Assembly (NCBI RefSeq): GCF_000520975.1
Contig: NZ_JACB01000001.1
Span: 310,001 to 374,000 of the forward strand
Length of the DNA: 64,000 nt
Reading direction: 5' to 3'
Origin: Aquimarina megaterium XH134
GTDB lineage: Bacteria; Bacteroidota; Bacteroidia; Flavobacteriales; Flavobacteriaceae
A program made the position numbers and the translations under genes. The notes beneath the pieces are model-generated. The model did not search any database and was not told the origin of the DNA. It worked only from the letters and a program-made list of their open reading frames with translations. Positions 27,882 to 36,836 of the stretch are shown piece after piece; position 1 is the first letter of the stretch, and every line of letters begins with the position of its first letter.

Positions 27882-28937
27882 ATGAAAAAAAGTTATATTA
27901 TATTGCTAGTACTTATGTGTACAAGTATACTAGCAGCTCAAAATCCTTTTGAAAAATTTGGGTATACTCCAAAGATAGGAACACTAACCAAAGGTAAATT
28001 TATTGAGCATTTCGATAATGATAGTATTGTACAAATTGGAACGGTATTACTTAATGTTCATTCCAAATCTATTGTTGGATTTGAAATGAGAACAGTAACA
28101 TTGTCAGAAGCAACTTTAGAACCTTCAATTTCTAGTCGTTGGATGAACCCTGACCCTTTAGCAGAAGGTATGCGGAGGTTTTCACCATATAATTATGCTT
28201 GGGACAATCCTATAAATGTTATTGATCCAGACGGAGCGTGGGGAATTTTTGTGAATGAAGCAGGTCGGCAAATTGGGGATGACGGCATAGATGACGACAA
28301 GGTTTATGTTGTTAAAACGTCGAAAAGTAGCGTTGATGGAAATAATAATATGGCAGGTATTTCAAAAAAAGAAGCTAAAGCAACAGAAAAATTCATAAAA
28401 GAAAATAGTGGAAACACGGCAGCTTTCCAAGAAAACAATATTGCATATGTCAATAGTGTAGAAATCGAAGGAAATGAAGGTATAAGACAAACAATGGTTG
28501 ATATTGTCAACCAAGATAGCGGATCAGGAGGAACTTCGGACGCAAATAATAGAGAATATGGAGGTACAATTTCACATGATGGAGTTGTCACAGAATCTCC
28601 TCCTGGCGCTGTTTCTGACCCGACGGTAGAAGGTGGATATGCATCAATAGTTCATGAAATTTCGAATGCAATTAAGTCTACTTTTCACAGCCATCCTAGC
28701 GGTACAGCACAGACTGGTTCGGGTGTGCAATCTAGATCAACAACAAGTTCTGTAGGATCAGTTGGAGGTAGTGTAAAAACTAGCAGATTTCATCAAGGTC
28801 CTTCTAACCCTGATATAGAAGATTCTAATAGAACAAACTACACCTTTGGTAGAGGTGATAAAAGAGTATATATTTATAATGGCAGTGGGGTAATAGCAAC
28901 ACTTCCACAGAAAAGATTTGTTAGACCAAAAAGATAA
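27882..28937 (+). CDS. Minimal RHS-core toxin with JAB-like C-terminal domain
   Basis: A 351-residue secreted protein. It has a signal peptide (about 1-19), a conserved N-terminal module shared with the toxin at 29911, then the RHS-associated core [12 protein letters not shown] and [10 protein letters not shown] at about 87-115. There are no YD repeats at all. The C-terminal domain carries HSHP (His269-Pro272) followed by SNPD, matching the HxH-x(n)-S-x(2)-D metal motif of JAB peptidases, known as Tox-JAB in polymorphic toxins. The next gene is the likely immunity gene. Confidence 0.72.
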   Translation: MKKSYIILLVLMCTSILAAQNPFEKFGYTPKIGTLTKGKFIEHFDNDSIVQIGTVLLNVHSKSIVGFEMRTVTLSEATLEPSISSRWMNPDPLAEGMRRFSPYNYAWDNPINVIDPDGAWGIFVNEAGRQIGDDGIDDDKVYVVKTSKSSVDGNNNMAGISKKEAKATEKFIKENSGNTAAFQENNIAYVNSVEIEGNEGIRQTMVDIVNQDSGSGGTSDANNREYGGTISHDGVVTESPPGAVSDPTVEGGYASIVHEISNAIKSTFHSHPSGTAQTGSGVQSRSTTSSVGSVGGSVKTSRFHQGPSNPDIEDSNRTNYTFGRGDKRVYIYNGSGVIATLPQKRFVRPKR

Positions 28938-28941
28938 AAAA

Positions 28942-29391
28942 ATGAAGAATTTTGTATTAATATTAACCTTATTATTTAGCTTCTCTTGTTTTTCCCAAAA
29001 AGAGGATTATATTGACTTAAAAGCATTTTATTCTACCGCTATAAAAAACAAAATTGACTATACAAAAAAGAAAGACCACTATTATTTTTTTACGGATGAT
29101 TCAATGAATAACTACTTACCTGAAAACATCGACGGGCATAAAGTTAATTATATCAATATCTACCATAAAAAAAACAAGAAACTACTAAAAAAAGGCATCT
29201 TTGTTTTTAAAATTTCACCTATCCGAATAAAAGGAAATCGGATATTGATATATATAACTGATTTTGGAATATCCCGAAGAAACAAAAAACATTACGACTT
29301 TGCTAATGCAGGAGGAAGTATAACAACTTTTGAGTATTCGTGTACCACGAATAAATGGGAGTTTATAGGAACAAAACATCATGGCATATGA
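28942..29391 (+). CDS. Exported protein, candidate immunity to the JAB-type toxin
   Basis: A 149-residue protein with a signal peptide (LFSFSCFSQ). I start it at 28942, 4 bp after the toxin stop, rather than upstream inside the toxin gene. The mature part is rich in Lys, Tyr and beta strands. Position directly behind a toxin and export to the periplasm fit an immunity protein, but there is no recognisable family. It overlaps the next lipoprotein start by 4 bp. Confidence 0.6.
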   Translation: MKNFVLILTLLFSFSCFSQKEDYIDLKAFYSTAIKNKIDYTKKKDHYYFFTDDSMNNYLPENIDGHKVNYINIYHKKNKKLLKKGIFVFKISPIRIKGNRILIYITDFGISRRNKKHYDFANAGGSITTFEYSCTTNKWEFIGTKHHGI

Positions 29392-29887
29392 AAAATATAA
29401 CCTCTATGGGAGTATTAATTCTCTTTACAGTAAGTTGTAAAACTTCAAAAATAGGTAATAGTATTCCGTATTTAATTCCTGACAAAGTAGAAAATATGCT
29501 TTACGACCAGATAAAAGATGAATCCGACTATGATTACTCCTTCTACCTAATCCACAAAGATAAAGACACTTACAGAATAATAATTTTAAGCGATAACAAA
29601 AAAACAATACATCAACTGATAGTTTCGACTATATAAAGAAATCAAATAGAAAGGTATATATCAATGATAAGTTCTACCCCTTGGTATTTGAGTCTGATTA
29701 TGTTTTTGGTACGGATCTGAGAAAAACTAAATTAGAAACACTTTCTAAAAGAAATGAAAAGTTAAATAAGTATCAAACAGACCGAACATTTAATGAAAAT
29801 GATCTGTTCAGTGTTAGTAGAATATGGATGATAGCCGAAGGATACTCAGTCACTTTTGATAAGAAAGGGAACATAATTAAAGAATGA
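29388..29887 (+). pseudogene. Lipoprotein gene broken by a frameshift (candidate immunity gene)
   Basis: The first part (29388-29636) encodes a lipoprotein with lipobox TVSC. It stops shortly after an A7 tract at 29598-29604. Adding one A to the tract keeps the frame open to 29887 and joins it to the downstream ORF, giving about 166 residues that run naturally into NDKFYPLVFESDYVFGTD. So one gene has lost a base, or the tract is a sequencing error or a slippage site. Located between the two RHS toxins. Confidence 0.65.
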
Positions 29888-29910
29888 ATTAAAAAACTAA
29901 ATCCATCACA

Positions 29911-30852
29911 ATGAAAAAAAAATATCTTTACTTCATATTTCTTATGTATTTTGGAATTATAAATGCCCAAAATCCTTTTGAAAAATTTGGGTATGAGCCA
30001 AAAATAGGAACGCTAAGTAAAGGGAAGTACATCGAGCATTTTGATAATGACAGTATTGTTCAAATTGGGACTATTTTGTTGAATACAAGATCAAAACAAA
30101 TTGTCGGTTTTGTTGAAGAAACTGTAACCTACTCCGAATCAACTTTAGAGCCTTCAATATCTAGTCGTTGGATGAATCCTGATCCGCTTTCGGATGAATT
30201 TCCAGATAAAAGCCCATATAATTTTGTGAATAACAATCCGATTCGTTACATCGATCCTTTAGGGCTATCACCCTTTGATGTTATCATCGAGGGAGAACAA
30301 GCATTTCGGGATGAAGCCTTTGCTAATTTACAATCCCTAACGGATAGTCAATTAAGTATGGACGAAAATGGTAAAGTGACCATTGTTGAGTCAGGTTGCA
30401 ATAGTGGCTGTGAGGAAGGACAGAATTTGGTTGATGGATTAATCGAAAATGATGCTGTAGTGACAATAACAAAATCTGCCGACGGGCAAAATAGAACAGA
30501 AGAACAGGAAAATGGTAATTCTAAAATTGAAATTAATTTAGATAAAACTACAGGTGGTGTTGATATTGATGGGAATAAAAATAGACCATCTGAAATAGGA
30601 TTAGCTCACGAGCTTGGTCATTCTAAAATTTTTGCTAATAGAACAGATGATTTATCAGAATCAAATTATGTAAACCCATACGAGGACAACCCAAATGATG
30701 GTGTTTGGTATGCTCCCAATACTTATGCTCCATTGGATAAAACAGAAGCTAGAGTAAGGTCTAAAATTGAAAATCCTATAAGGAGAGAGAGGGGTTTTAA
30801 ACCAAGAAAAATGGTACGAAAAAGTAAGTTTGATTACAAAAAGAAATTTTAA
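29911..30852 (+). CDS. Minimal RHS-core toxin with M91-type metalloprotease domain
   Basis: A 313-residue secreted protein. Signal peptide, then an N-terminal module nearly identical to the toxin at 27882 ([18 protein letters not shown]), then the RHS-associated core [15 protein letters not shown] repeats are absent. The C-terminal domain has AHELGHSK (HExxH at 233-237), and a basic tail follows, the pattern of NleD-like Peptidase_M91 toxin domains. The lipoprotein at 30865 is its likely immunity partner. Confidence 0.74.
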   Translation: MKKKYLYFIFLMYFGIINAQNPFEKFGYEPKIGTLSKGKYIEHFDNDSIVQIGTILLNTRSKQIVGFVEETVTYSESTLEPSISSRWMNPDPLSDEFPDKSPYNFVNNNPIRYIDPLGLSPFDVIIEGEQAFRDEAFANLQSLTDSQLSMDENGKVTIVESGCNSGCEEGQNLVDGLIENDAVVTITKSADGQNRTEEQENGNSKIEINLDKTTGGVDIDGNKNRPSEIGLAHELGHSKIFANRTDDLSESNYVNPYEDNPNDGVWYAPNTYAPLDKTEARVRSKIENPIRRERGFKPRKMVRKSKFDYKKKF

Positions 30853-30864
30853 AATAATCGAGAT

Positions 30865-31431
30865 ATGAAAAACATAATTATTTTGGCAACTATACTATCT
30901 ATTGTTAGTTGCGGTAAAACTAAAACAAACTATTCCTTTCATATCGAAGAATTAATTTCTTCAATTATCGTAAAAGATAATGAGTGCAATGCAACTTTGA
31001 CGAAAAATCATCCTATCGATCCAAACGATATTAGAACTTATAACTTTTTAGATGGTATTTCATATAGGATTGCTAATGAGCTTACATTAGAAAAGGGCTA
31101 TGAAAGAGCAATCCTAATAAGAACTTATGAATCTGGTGAAACGATTCATATAAACTCATATAGTATTCTAATTTTTGCAAATGGTGATACTTTAATTTCA
31201 AAACATATCATTGGTAAACCCCTAACGGAGACTAGCAGAACTATTAAAGGGTTTAAAGTAAAGAAATTTTATGAGTTTTTAAATAAAGAAGGATTACCTA
31301 ACAAAAAAGATAGAAACTATATTACCGTAATCGATTTTAATAAAAGGGAATCTTGTAACTGTAGTACTTATGGAAAAGTATCATATCGAAATTTTGAAAA
31401 ATTTACAGGTTTTAATTCTCTCGAAATGTAA
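30865..31431 (+). CDS. Lipoprotein, candidate immunity to the M91-type toxin
   Basis: A 188-residue lipoprotein with lipobox IVSC (Cys17). The mature part is a mixed alpha/beta domain ending in a Cys pair (SCNCST). It is 12 bp behind the toxin gene. Export to the periplasm or outer membrane suits neutralising a delivered periplasmic toxin. Function is inferred from position only. Confidence 0.6.
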   Translation: MKNIIILATILSIVSCGKTKTNYSFHIEELISSIIVKDNECNATLTKNHPIDPNDIRTYNFLDGISYRIANELTLEKGYERAILIRTYESGETIHINSYSILIFANGDTLISKHIIGKPLTETSRTIKGFKVKKFYEFLNKEGLPNKKDRNYITVIDFNKRESCNCSTYGKVSYRNFEKFTGFNSLEM

Positions 31432-31505
31432 ACCAAAAAGAAAACAATATTTTTTCACATCAATTGGAGAAATAATATTTATTAGTCGTTATAAATTTTA
31501 ATAAA

Positions 31506-31652
31506 ATGAGAAAAATAAAATTAGTGATTATGGTTATCATCACAAGTTGTTTATTAGCAATAATGATTGCGAGTGTAACTACTCCTCCTAACAAGGATGA
31601 CAATCTACCAATAGGAGCTACAAATGTAGATTATGATGAAGATTACGATTAA
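31506..31652 (+). CDS. Small exported peptide with acidic tail
   Basis: A 48-residue ORF with an N-terminal hydrophobic leader and a very acidic C-terminus (VDYDEDYD). It ends 44 bp before the convergent end of the virus-like block. No family recognised. It is similar in style to the lipoprotein at 20563. Confidence 0.42.
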   Translation: MRKIKLVIMVIITSCLLAIMIASVTTPPNKDDNLPIGATNVDYDEDYD

Positions 31653-31695
31653 AAACTAATCTCTATTCTTAAAGCATTAGTAAGTAATTGAATAA

Positions 31696-32670
31696 TCACC
31701 CTATTTTAAAAGCACTTAAAAACATTTCAGGATTACCTACCGCTGACCAGTAAGGCATCAAAACAGGATCATTTGCAGGACAATTAGAAATCCATTGATG
31801 AACGAATTGGACTTGCATATCAAAATTATCCGCACGAACCTCAATTATAGTAATACGTGTTCCGTTAATACCGGATCTATGAAATTCAACTTTATAGAAC
31901 TTACCTTTTTGAAATGTAATTGATTTACCTATATTTTGATTCCAATTACTCTCTTTTCCTCCACCATAAAATTGACTACAAGCTCCATTAACATAGAATA
32001 ATTGTATTTCTCCACTGTAAATGCCATTATCTAAATCATTGACATCAATGTTTGATCCACCAATTCCCAACAAACTTAAACCAGATGTTCCTGTTGTAGT
32101 AAATATAAATGAGAACCTAAGTTCATCATTGCGTAACCAGGTATTTCTCTTAAACTTTATTCCCCTATCGAATGGATTACCATCAGTGTTGACTATAGTT
32201 GACAAACCTTTATTCCTATCCTGTTTTAATGTAATACCTTTGGTTACTTCAATATTCAAAGTACTAATGGGTGTTTTCCTTAAATCTACCCATTCTGGAT
32301 CTAGTATTCTAATAACTGTTATTGGAGAAGTTGAACCCAAACCATTATTATTCACGGATATAGGAAACTTCCCTTGTGTGCTTCCAGAAGTGATTACCAC
32401 ATCAAGCCTTGTTGGGTTAATAAATCTTACTTGCCTTATTCTAAAATCTTCTCCTAGTAAAACCACTTTAGATCGTGGGTCAAAATGATATCCCTTTAAC
32501 GTAACAGTATGTGTCGTATTGGTCGCAAATTGACCTCTTAGTACTTCTTCTACAAATGGAGATAAATGTAACCCTACTTCATCGGATGGGTCTGGATTCA
32601 CTATTATTGTAGTCTCAGTATGAGCAGAACTACTACTCCTTACGAATCGTTGTGTTCTAATTGTTCTCAT
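31696..32670 (-). CDS. IPT/TIG plus lectin-like surface protein (candidate receptor-binding protein)
   Basis: A 324-residue beta-rich protein, last gene of the leftward run. Residues 50-120 look like an IPT/TIG Ig-like domain (TVTLKGYHFDPRSKVVL). The rest is a beta-sandwich of LamG/concanavalin style with many aromatic residues. There is no signal peptide, as expected for a virion spike rather than a secreted host protein. It overlaps the neighbour upstream by 4 bp. Binding to a cell-surface sugar is an inference. Confidence 0.6.
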   Translation of the reverse strand: MRTIRTQRFVRSSSSAHTETTIIVNPDPSDEVGLHLSPFVEEVLRGQFATNTTHTVTLKGYHFDPRSKVVLLGEDFRIRQVRFINPTRLDVVITSGSTQGKFPISVNNNGLGSTSPITVIRILDPEWVDLRKTPISTLNIEVTKGITLKQDRNKGLSTIVNTDGNPFDRGIKFKRNTWLRNDELRFSFIFTTTGTSGLSLLGIGGSNIDVNDLDNGIYSGEIQLFYVNGACSQFYGGGKESNWNQNIGKSITFQKGKFYKVEFHRSGINGTRITIIEVRADNFDMQVQFVHQWISNCPANDPVLMPYWSAVGNPEMFLSAFKIG

Positions 32671-33170
32671 ATTCTTCCTCTTTGGATGTTTTGAGCAGTT
32701 GAGTAATATTGTATTCGCAATACTTGAATATTATTGCGAACTATGCCTATAACCAAAAATTTCAACAAGTTTTCAGTTCCCACCAATTCAAAAATATCAT
32801 TGTTCCCTAACCCAAAACCTGAGTTCAAAGTAGGGGCAGTCCCATTTTCTTTAAATCGAATCACTAAGGATGCCATCGTTGTTGTACCTTCTGCTTTAGA
32901 AGTTCTAGTTACCGTTGGATTTGTAATCGATGCATCTCCTTCTATCATAATGGTTGCGGATACAGCTTCTCTAGGAACATTAAGAGATGTAGGTCTATTA
33001 TATCCAACCTCTAAATCCTGATACCCTCCTCTTTCTTCAGAAATAGGAACTAACCCTACTTCTTTTGCATTGATCAACACTAGTTCTTCTAAATAATTCA
33101 GGATTGATGCTGTATTATTTCTATGAGGATATACCTGTTTTTGTATTCTATCTCTAAACATATTTCTCAA
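32667..33170 (-). CDS. Beta-rich virion or spike protein, unknown
   Basis: A 167-residue protein with a short helical N-terminus and a beta-rich core (ATIMIEGDASI, then SLVIRFKENG and VIGIVRNNIQVLRIQYY). It has no membrane helix. It lies between the M15 peptidase and the IPT/TIG protein genes. It could be a connector for the spike. No family recognised. Confidence 0.6.
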   Translation of the reverse strand: MRNMFRDRIQKQVYPHRNNTASILNYLEELVLINAKEVGLVPISEERGGYQDLEVGYNRPTSLNVPREAVSATIMIEGDASITNPTVTRTSKAEGTTTMASLVIRFKENGTAPTLNSGFGLGNNDIFELVGTENLLKFLVIGIVRNNIQVLRIQYYSTAQNIQRGRI

Positions 33171-33173
33171 CTA

Positions 33174-33668
33174 TTATACAAATGGGTTTATAGGGGGCTT
33201 TGTTCCTGAAGGATATCCCCACGCTACATATTGTTTTTTGGACTTGTCATTATCAAGGTGTACAAATGTTTTACCAACACCTATACGTTTGAAGCCAACT
33301 AATTTTGCTGCAATTACTATTTTATTCCTAATAGACTTTGTAGGGGTTTTAATATCAGCAGCTTGGCATTTAGGTATTTTATGGGATGAGTTAGAAACTC
33401 CACCTACTTTTCTATTCCAATAAGCTGATCTAGCACCAGAATTAATCATATTAAAAATAGGCAGGTTTGTTACTTTGGTTAACTTCTGTAGCATTTTGAT
33501 AAATTCCTTATCCATACATCTACCAGATCCCTGAATGTCCGGACTATCAAATTTAGATAGATCAACTTTAGGTTTTGATTTTAATCGCATTACAGTAATA
33601 GCCCCTATAATTACTATAGAAGCTGCCCCTAAACCAAACCATATATGTGTCTTATCCTTTGCCACCAC
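33174..33668 (-). CDS. Membrane-anchored D,D-carboxypeptidase-like protein (Peptidase_M15)
   Basis: A 164-residue protein with an N-terminal transmembrane helix (about 9-26) and an M15-type domain. Motifs are SGARSAYWN, NSSHKIPKCQAADIK with His and Asp ligands, and FVHLDND with the second His. GTG is the start codon. Peptidoglycan D-Ala cleavage during entry or lysis is likely. It overlaps the 48-residue membrane protein gene upstream. Confidence 0.78.
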   Translation of the reverse strand: MVAKDKTHIWFGLGAASIVIIGAITVMRLKSKPKVDLSKFDSPDIQGSGRCMDKEFIKMLQKLTKVTNLPIFNMINSGARSAYWNRKVGGVSNSSHKIPKCQAADIKTPTKSIRNKIVIAAKLVGFKRIGVGKTFVHLDNDKSKKQYVAWGYPSGTKPPINPFV

Positions 33669-33798
33669 AATTACAATGTTTTTTCCCTTTTACTTTTTGA
33701 TTCCTATCATAAATTGCCATTCCAATTCTTACCATATTAACAATTAGAAAAGCTCCAAAAATGACATTCATATAAGTATTTCCTTTATCTGCTCTCAT
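33652..33798 (-). CDS. Small single-helix membrane protein
   Basis: A 48-residue ORF too short for routine gene callers. It has one hydrophobic helix (about 10-29) and a basic tail with HCNCGGKG. Its ATG overlaps the stop of the preceding gene (ATGA), and its 3' end overlaps the M15 gene, so translational coupling supports it. It probably inserts in the viral or host membrane. Confidence 0.6.
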   Translation of the reverse strand: MRADKGNTYMNVIFGAFLIVNMVRIGMAIYDRNQKVKGKKHCNCGGKG

Positions 33799-34115
33799 TT
33801 CTTCGTGTTTTGATATTTCCTTAATTTATGCTCCAATTGTTCCGTATAGACTTCAAGATCATTAATCCGTTCACGTTGTTTAACAATAATCTCTTTCATC
33901 TCCTTATTATCTTTCTCCAATTCGTCTATTCGTTCCTCCATCTTATCCGACCATTGAATCCAGTTCCCAATTACTTTATCATCAGCTTCCGCATTTAGGT
34001 TTCGTATTTCAGCTTTCTTTAATTTCTTTTTAACTCCATATTGTAACAAGGCTTCTATTACTTTCCAAAATGCGCTTGCTCCAATAACAATACCTGCTAA
34101 TTTTAAATATTCCAT
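33795..34115 (-). CDS. Membrane-anchored coiled-coil protein
   Basis: A 106-residue protein with a hydrophobic N-terminus (residues 4-27) and a long charged coiled coil from about 50 to the end (RIDELEKDNKEMKEIIVKQR). Small proteins like this in viruses can be spanin-like or structural. It is coupled to the 48-residue protein by ATGA. Confidence 0.65.
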   Translation of the reverse strand: MEYLKLAGIVIGASAFWKVIEALLQYGVKKKLKKAEIRNLNAEADDKVIGNWIQWSDKMEERIDELEKDNKEMKEIIVKQRERINDLEVYTEQLEHKLRKYQNTKK

Positions 34116-34122
34116 ACGCTTA

Positions 34123-34755
34123 CTATTTTGTATTACTCTTTACCACTGCAATTATTATTGTTATGACGCTTATCCCCATAATTGCCATTGGTAGTATGAT
34201 ATTCTTTTGTCTTTTATCTAATTTCTTTAGGACGATCACTTGCTCAATCTCCTTCATTATCTTTTTGATCTTACTAGCATAGTTAGGATCTGTAGCGTAC
34301 CCTGCCTTCGCTACTTCTTCAGCAAAACGATATGGATCTTTTCTATGCTGCATTGCATATCTATATCGCCTATTTTTAAAAAGCAATCCTGCCCAATCTA
34401 AAAAGGAGAAGAAAGGACTTGGATATGCTCTAAAAACATCTTTAATTCTATATTTCCATCTACCACTTGAGGTTTGAATTGGGTATCCTGGATAAATAAA
34501 TGGAAAGCTTCGGTTTGGGCTGGAACTATACTCGGTAGTAGTAATTAGTTGACTGTCGCCCTTTGACCAACCACCATAATTTTTACCAGATCCTTTCTTA
34601 ATACCAAACATCATATTTCCTTTTGCCGAGCGTCCCCAACCAGATTCTAAAGCGCTTTGTGCTAACCCAAATAAAATAGGCACTCCTGATTTCTCGGAAG
34701 CCTTCTTTGCATAGGGGTAATAGCGTATTACAAACTGTTCTTTTCTAGTGGACAT
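34123..34755 (-). CDS. GH73 endo-beta-N-acetylglucosaminidase with C-terminal anchor
   Basis: A 210-residue FlgJ/LytG-like hydrolase that cuts the peptidoglycan glycan chain. The catalytic Glu is in AQSALESGWG (Glu37 of this start), followed by MMFGIK, and the downstream region contains the typical YATDPNYASKI motif. A transmembrane helix closes the protein (about 190-207). I choose the ATG at 34755, because the longer start at 34797 would overlap the fibre gene. The membrane tail suggests a virion enzyme for entry. Confidence 0.82.
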   Translation of the reverse strand: MSTRKEQFVIRYYPYAKKASEKSGVPILFGLAQSALESGWGRSAKGNMMFGIKKGSGKNYGGWSKGDSQLITTTEYSSSPNRSFPFIYPGYPIQTSSGRWKYRIKDVFRAYPSPFFSFLDWAGLLFKNRRYRYAMQHRKDPYRFAEEVAKAGYATDPNYASKIKKIMKEIEQVIVLKKLDKRQKNIILPMAIMGISVITIIIAVVKSNTK

Positions 34756-34765
34756 ATAAAGTTTC

Positions 34766-35548
34766 TTATGGGGTATTAAATACGGGAATTGTTGCAAACT
34801 CTAGTGGTATTTTCGCAACATAGGAAGGAAAATGAATGGATACTTCATCTAAATCTGAAGTAAATTCACCTGTGATTACTAAAATACCAAATCCACTTAA
34901 CTGGCAAAAAAATGAGTTTCCTTCAGAAGATTGAACCGTCCATGCAATCACTCCTCCAACATCTGCAGGTGTTGGCATTTTTAAAACCGTACCACCACTT
35001 GCAGTACCTCCTAGTTGTCCTGCACCACCGACTCTACGTAATCGGATATTTTGAGGAATGACTAGATTCCCGTTAATCACTGCGTATTTATTCCGATTAC
35101 TTATATAGAAAACATCATCAGAATTGATGTTTTCATCCAGAATAGAAAAGACTACTTGACTATTTTGACTAATACCTGTTTCCAATGGAATTCCAGTAAG
35201 TACTTGAAAACAATTGCCGTCAAATACTAGTTTATATATAAGTGCGGTTTTTAAATCTCCTGCTATGATAGGTATTAATGACACTCCATTAAATTTCTTT
35301 AAGGGAATAGCTCCTTGATTGTCTATATTCAAGGTAGCATTATCAGTATTACTGTTATGAAAAACCACCTCTACTGACAAGCCCGCTTTATACGATTTCG
35401 TCAATTTTGGGTTTAAGCTTAATTCATACACATTTTCATTTGCTCCTGTGGTATTTCCAAAACCTCCTAGATTATTTTCTTGCGGTAAATTACTATCTCC
35501 GCTTACATTGTCTAATGTTAAATCACTTTGATATCCTGCTATTTCCAT
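34766..35548 (-). CDS. Fibre-like receptor-binding protein
   Basis: A 260-residue protein without signal peptide. Residues 40-120 match the repeat of phage tail-fibre proteins (ANENVYELSLNP, NATLNIDNQGAIPLKKFNG, AGDLKTALIYKLVFDG). The C-terminal part is glycine- and beta-rich. Such repeats occur in phage adhesins, here in an element without tail genes. Likely the host-binding spike. Confidence 0.7.
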   Translation of the reverse strand: MEIAGYQSDLTLDNVSGDSNLPQENNLGGFGNTTGANENVYELSLNPKLTKSYKAGLSVEVVFHNSNTDNATLNIDNQGAIPLKKFNGVSLIPIIAGDLKTALIYKLVFDGNCFQVLTGIPLETGISQNSQVVFSILDENINSDDVFYISNRNKYAVINGNLVIPQNIRLRRVGGAGQLGGTASGGTVLKMPTPADVGGVIAWTVQSSEGNSFFCQLSGFGILVITGEFTSDLDEVSIHFPSYVAKIPLEFATIPVFNTP

Positions 35549-35554
35549 ATCGCT

Positions 35555-35974
35555 TTAATTACTGATTACTAATGTTCCCAAGGCTACTAAACTGATCCCT
35601 AACAGAATCTTATGTAACTTCCCTCTCTTAACTTTTTTCTTTTCTCGTGCTAATCTTTCTTCTAATAGTAAAATGGTTTTATCATTGTTCTGTTCGACCA
35701 TCGAATAATTCTTCAACTTATCTGACTGAAAAGAAATAATGCTATCCTTCTTTTGGGTGAGTAATTGAAATCTTTGATTTGTTAAAGACAAATTATGAAC
35801 TAGAGAATCATTGTATTTCCCTAATTCCAATAACTTGGCAATCTCACGTGATTGTGCAATTGTAAAACAATAGTGTTTCTTATTTTCAATCTGTTGTACC
35901 TTTGGTACTAAATCTTGTGAAATACTGATATAACTCATCATCAGTAAAATCATCAATGGCACTAACTTTTTCAT
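35555..35974 (-). CDS. Candidate outer spanin or unimolecular spanin
   Basis: A 139-residue protein with a cleavable-looking N-terminal signal (MILLMMSYISISQ), a coiled-coil middle and a C-terminal transmembrane helix (about 122-138). This N- and C-anchored layout fits a spanin that bridges inner and outer membranes. The gene overlaps the preceding i-spanin-like gene by 89 bp, as many phage spanin pairs do. No lipobox Cys is seen. Confidence 0.55.
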   Translation of the reverse strand: MKKLVPLMILLMMSYISISQDLVPKVQQIENKKHYCFTIAQSREIAKLLELGKYNDSLVHNLSLTNQRFQLLTQKKDSIISFQSDKLKNYSMVEQNNDKTILLLEERLAREKKKVKRGKLHKILLGISLVALGTLVISN

Positions 35975-36239
35975 TTTTTCTAACTATTAGTTTCTCTATT
36001 ACTTGCTGATCTTTAATTACGAGTGCAATTAAACTATCCGTCATCAATTCCATTTCCGCTATTTCTTTATCCAAAAGATCATTATTTTCCTTCAAAACAA
36101 TGTTTTCCCGTTTCAACTCTTCAATCTCTATTTTTTGAATTTGATCTATCACACTTTCTTCTTCAGGAAGAACAAGAAAAAAAGTAATGACTACCCCTAT
36201 AACTATGACAAGAGGTAGTATCCATTTATAATATTTCAT
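35886..36239 (-). CDS. Candidate inner-membrane spanin (Rz-like)
   Basis: A 117-residue protein with one N-terminal membrane helix (about 7-25) followed by a coiled coil (EIEELKRENIVLKENNDLLD) and a DDELYQYF tail. This tail is common in Bacteroidetes phage lysis genes, in my recollection. It lies between the holin-like gene (4-bp overlap) and the second spanin-like gene (89-bp overlap). Confidence 0.6.
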   Translation of the reverse strand: MKYYKWILPLVIVIGVVITFFLVLPEEESVIDQIQKIEIEELKRENIVLKENNDLLDKEIAEMELMTDSLIALVIKDQQVIEKLIVRKNEKVSAIDDFTDDELYQYFTRFSTKGTTD

Positions 36240-36580
36240 AAAAGATCTTCATTAGAGGTATCAACCTTTTTCTTTGGAAGGAACTTATCAAAAGCAAACT
36301 CAAACAAAAACTTGTGAAATCCTGTTGCAAAGATGAATGACACGGGAATCCATAATAATTGTGACAGTTCACAGTCTCTTACGAAAAAATAGATAACTCC
36401 ATATACCAATCCTATGATTGCTACCTGAACTCTATTTTTAAGTCTAATATCTGTACCATTGCCTATAAATTCAGGTAGTTTATAGTACTTTATCGCCTGA
36501 GTAATTAGGATAAAGGAGAAGATATACACCCAATCGAGGGCATTTAAAAATTCCGAATATTTTTCCATAACTATTTCCAT
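36236..36580 (-). CDS. Holin-like membrane protein
   Basis: A 114-residue protein with about three hydrophobic segments (around 15-30, 50-66 and 75-92) and a charged tail. Position directly before the spanin-like pair supports a holin role, opening the inner membrane at lysis. Two start codons are possible (36580 or 36568). Sequence alone does not prove a holin family. Confidence 0.6.
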   Translation of the reverse strand: MEIVMEKYSEFLNALDWVYIFSFILITQAIKYYKLPEFIGNGTDIRLKNRVQVAIIGLVYGVIYFFVRDCELSQLLWIPVSFIFATGFHKFLFEFAFDKFLPKKKVDTSNEDLL

Positions 36581-36591
36581 AACTTTTAGAT

Positions 36592-36831
36592 TTAAAGGGT
36601 TTGTTTAATGTTTATAATTTCTTTTTCGATAGCTGCCAACTGCGTATTCGGCAATACATTCTTGACTACATTCGCAACCACAATTATTGCTACTCCAGAT
36701 AAGAGCAATCCCATAATGATTTTTAACAAGGTTTGATTGGTAAGGGTAATAGTTACTTCTGTTTTAAGCCCATCCTTGTCCACTAATGCATCCAGAATAT
36801 TTCCGAAGTTTCTTTTTTTTCTTCTTTCCAT
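36592..36831 (-). CDS. Single-helix membrane protein
   Basis: A 79-residue protein with a basic start, a transmembrane segment at about 33-56 (IIMGLLLSGVAIIVVANVV) and a short charged end. No family recognised. It belongs to the set of small membrane proteins of the structural block. Confidence 0.58.
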   Translation of the reverse strand: MERRKKRNFGNILDALVDKDGLKTEVTITLTNQTLLKIIMGLLLSGVAIIVVANVVKNVLPNTQLAAIEKEIINIKQTL

Positions 36832-36836
36832 TAGAA

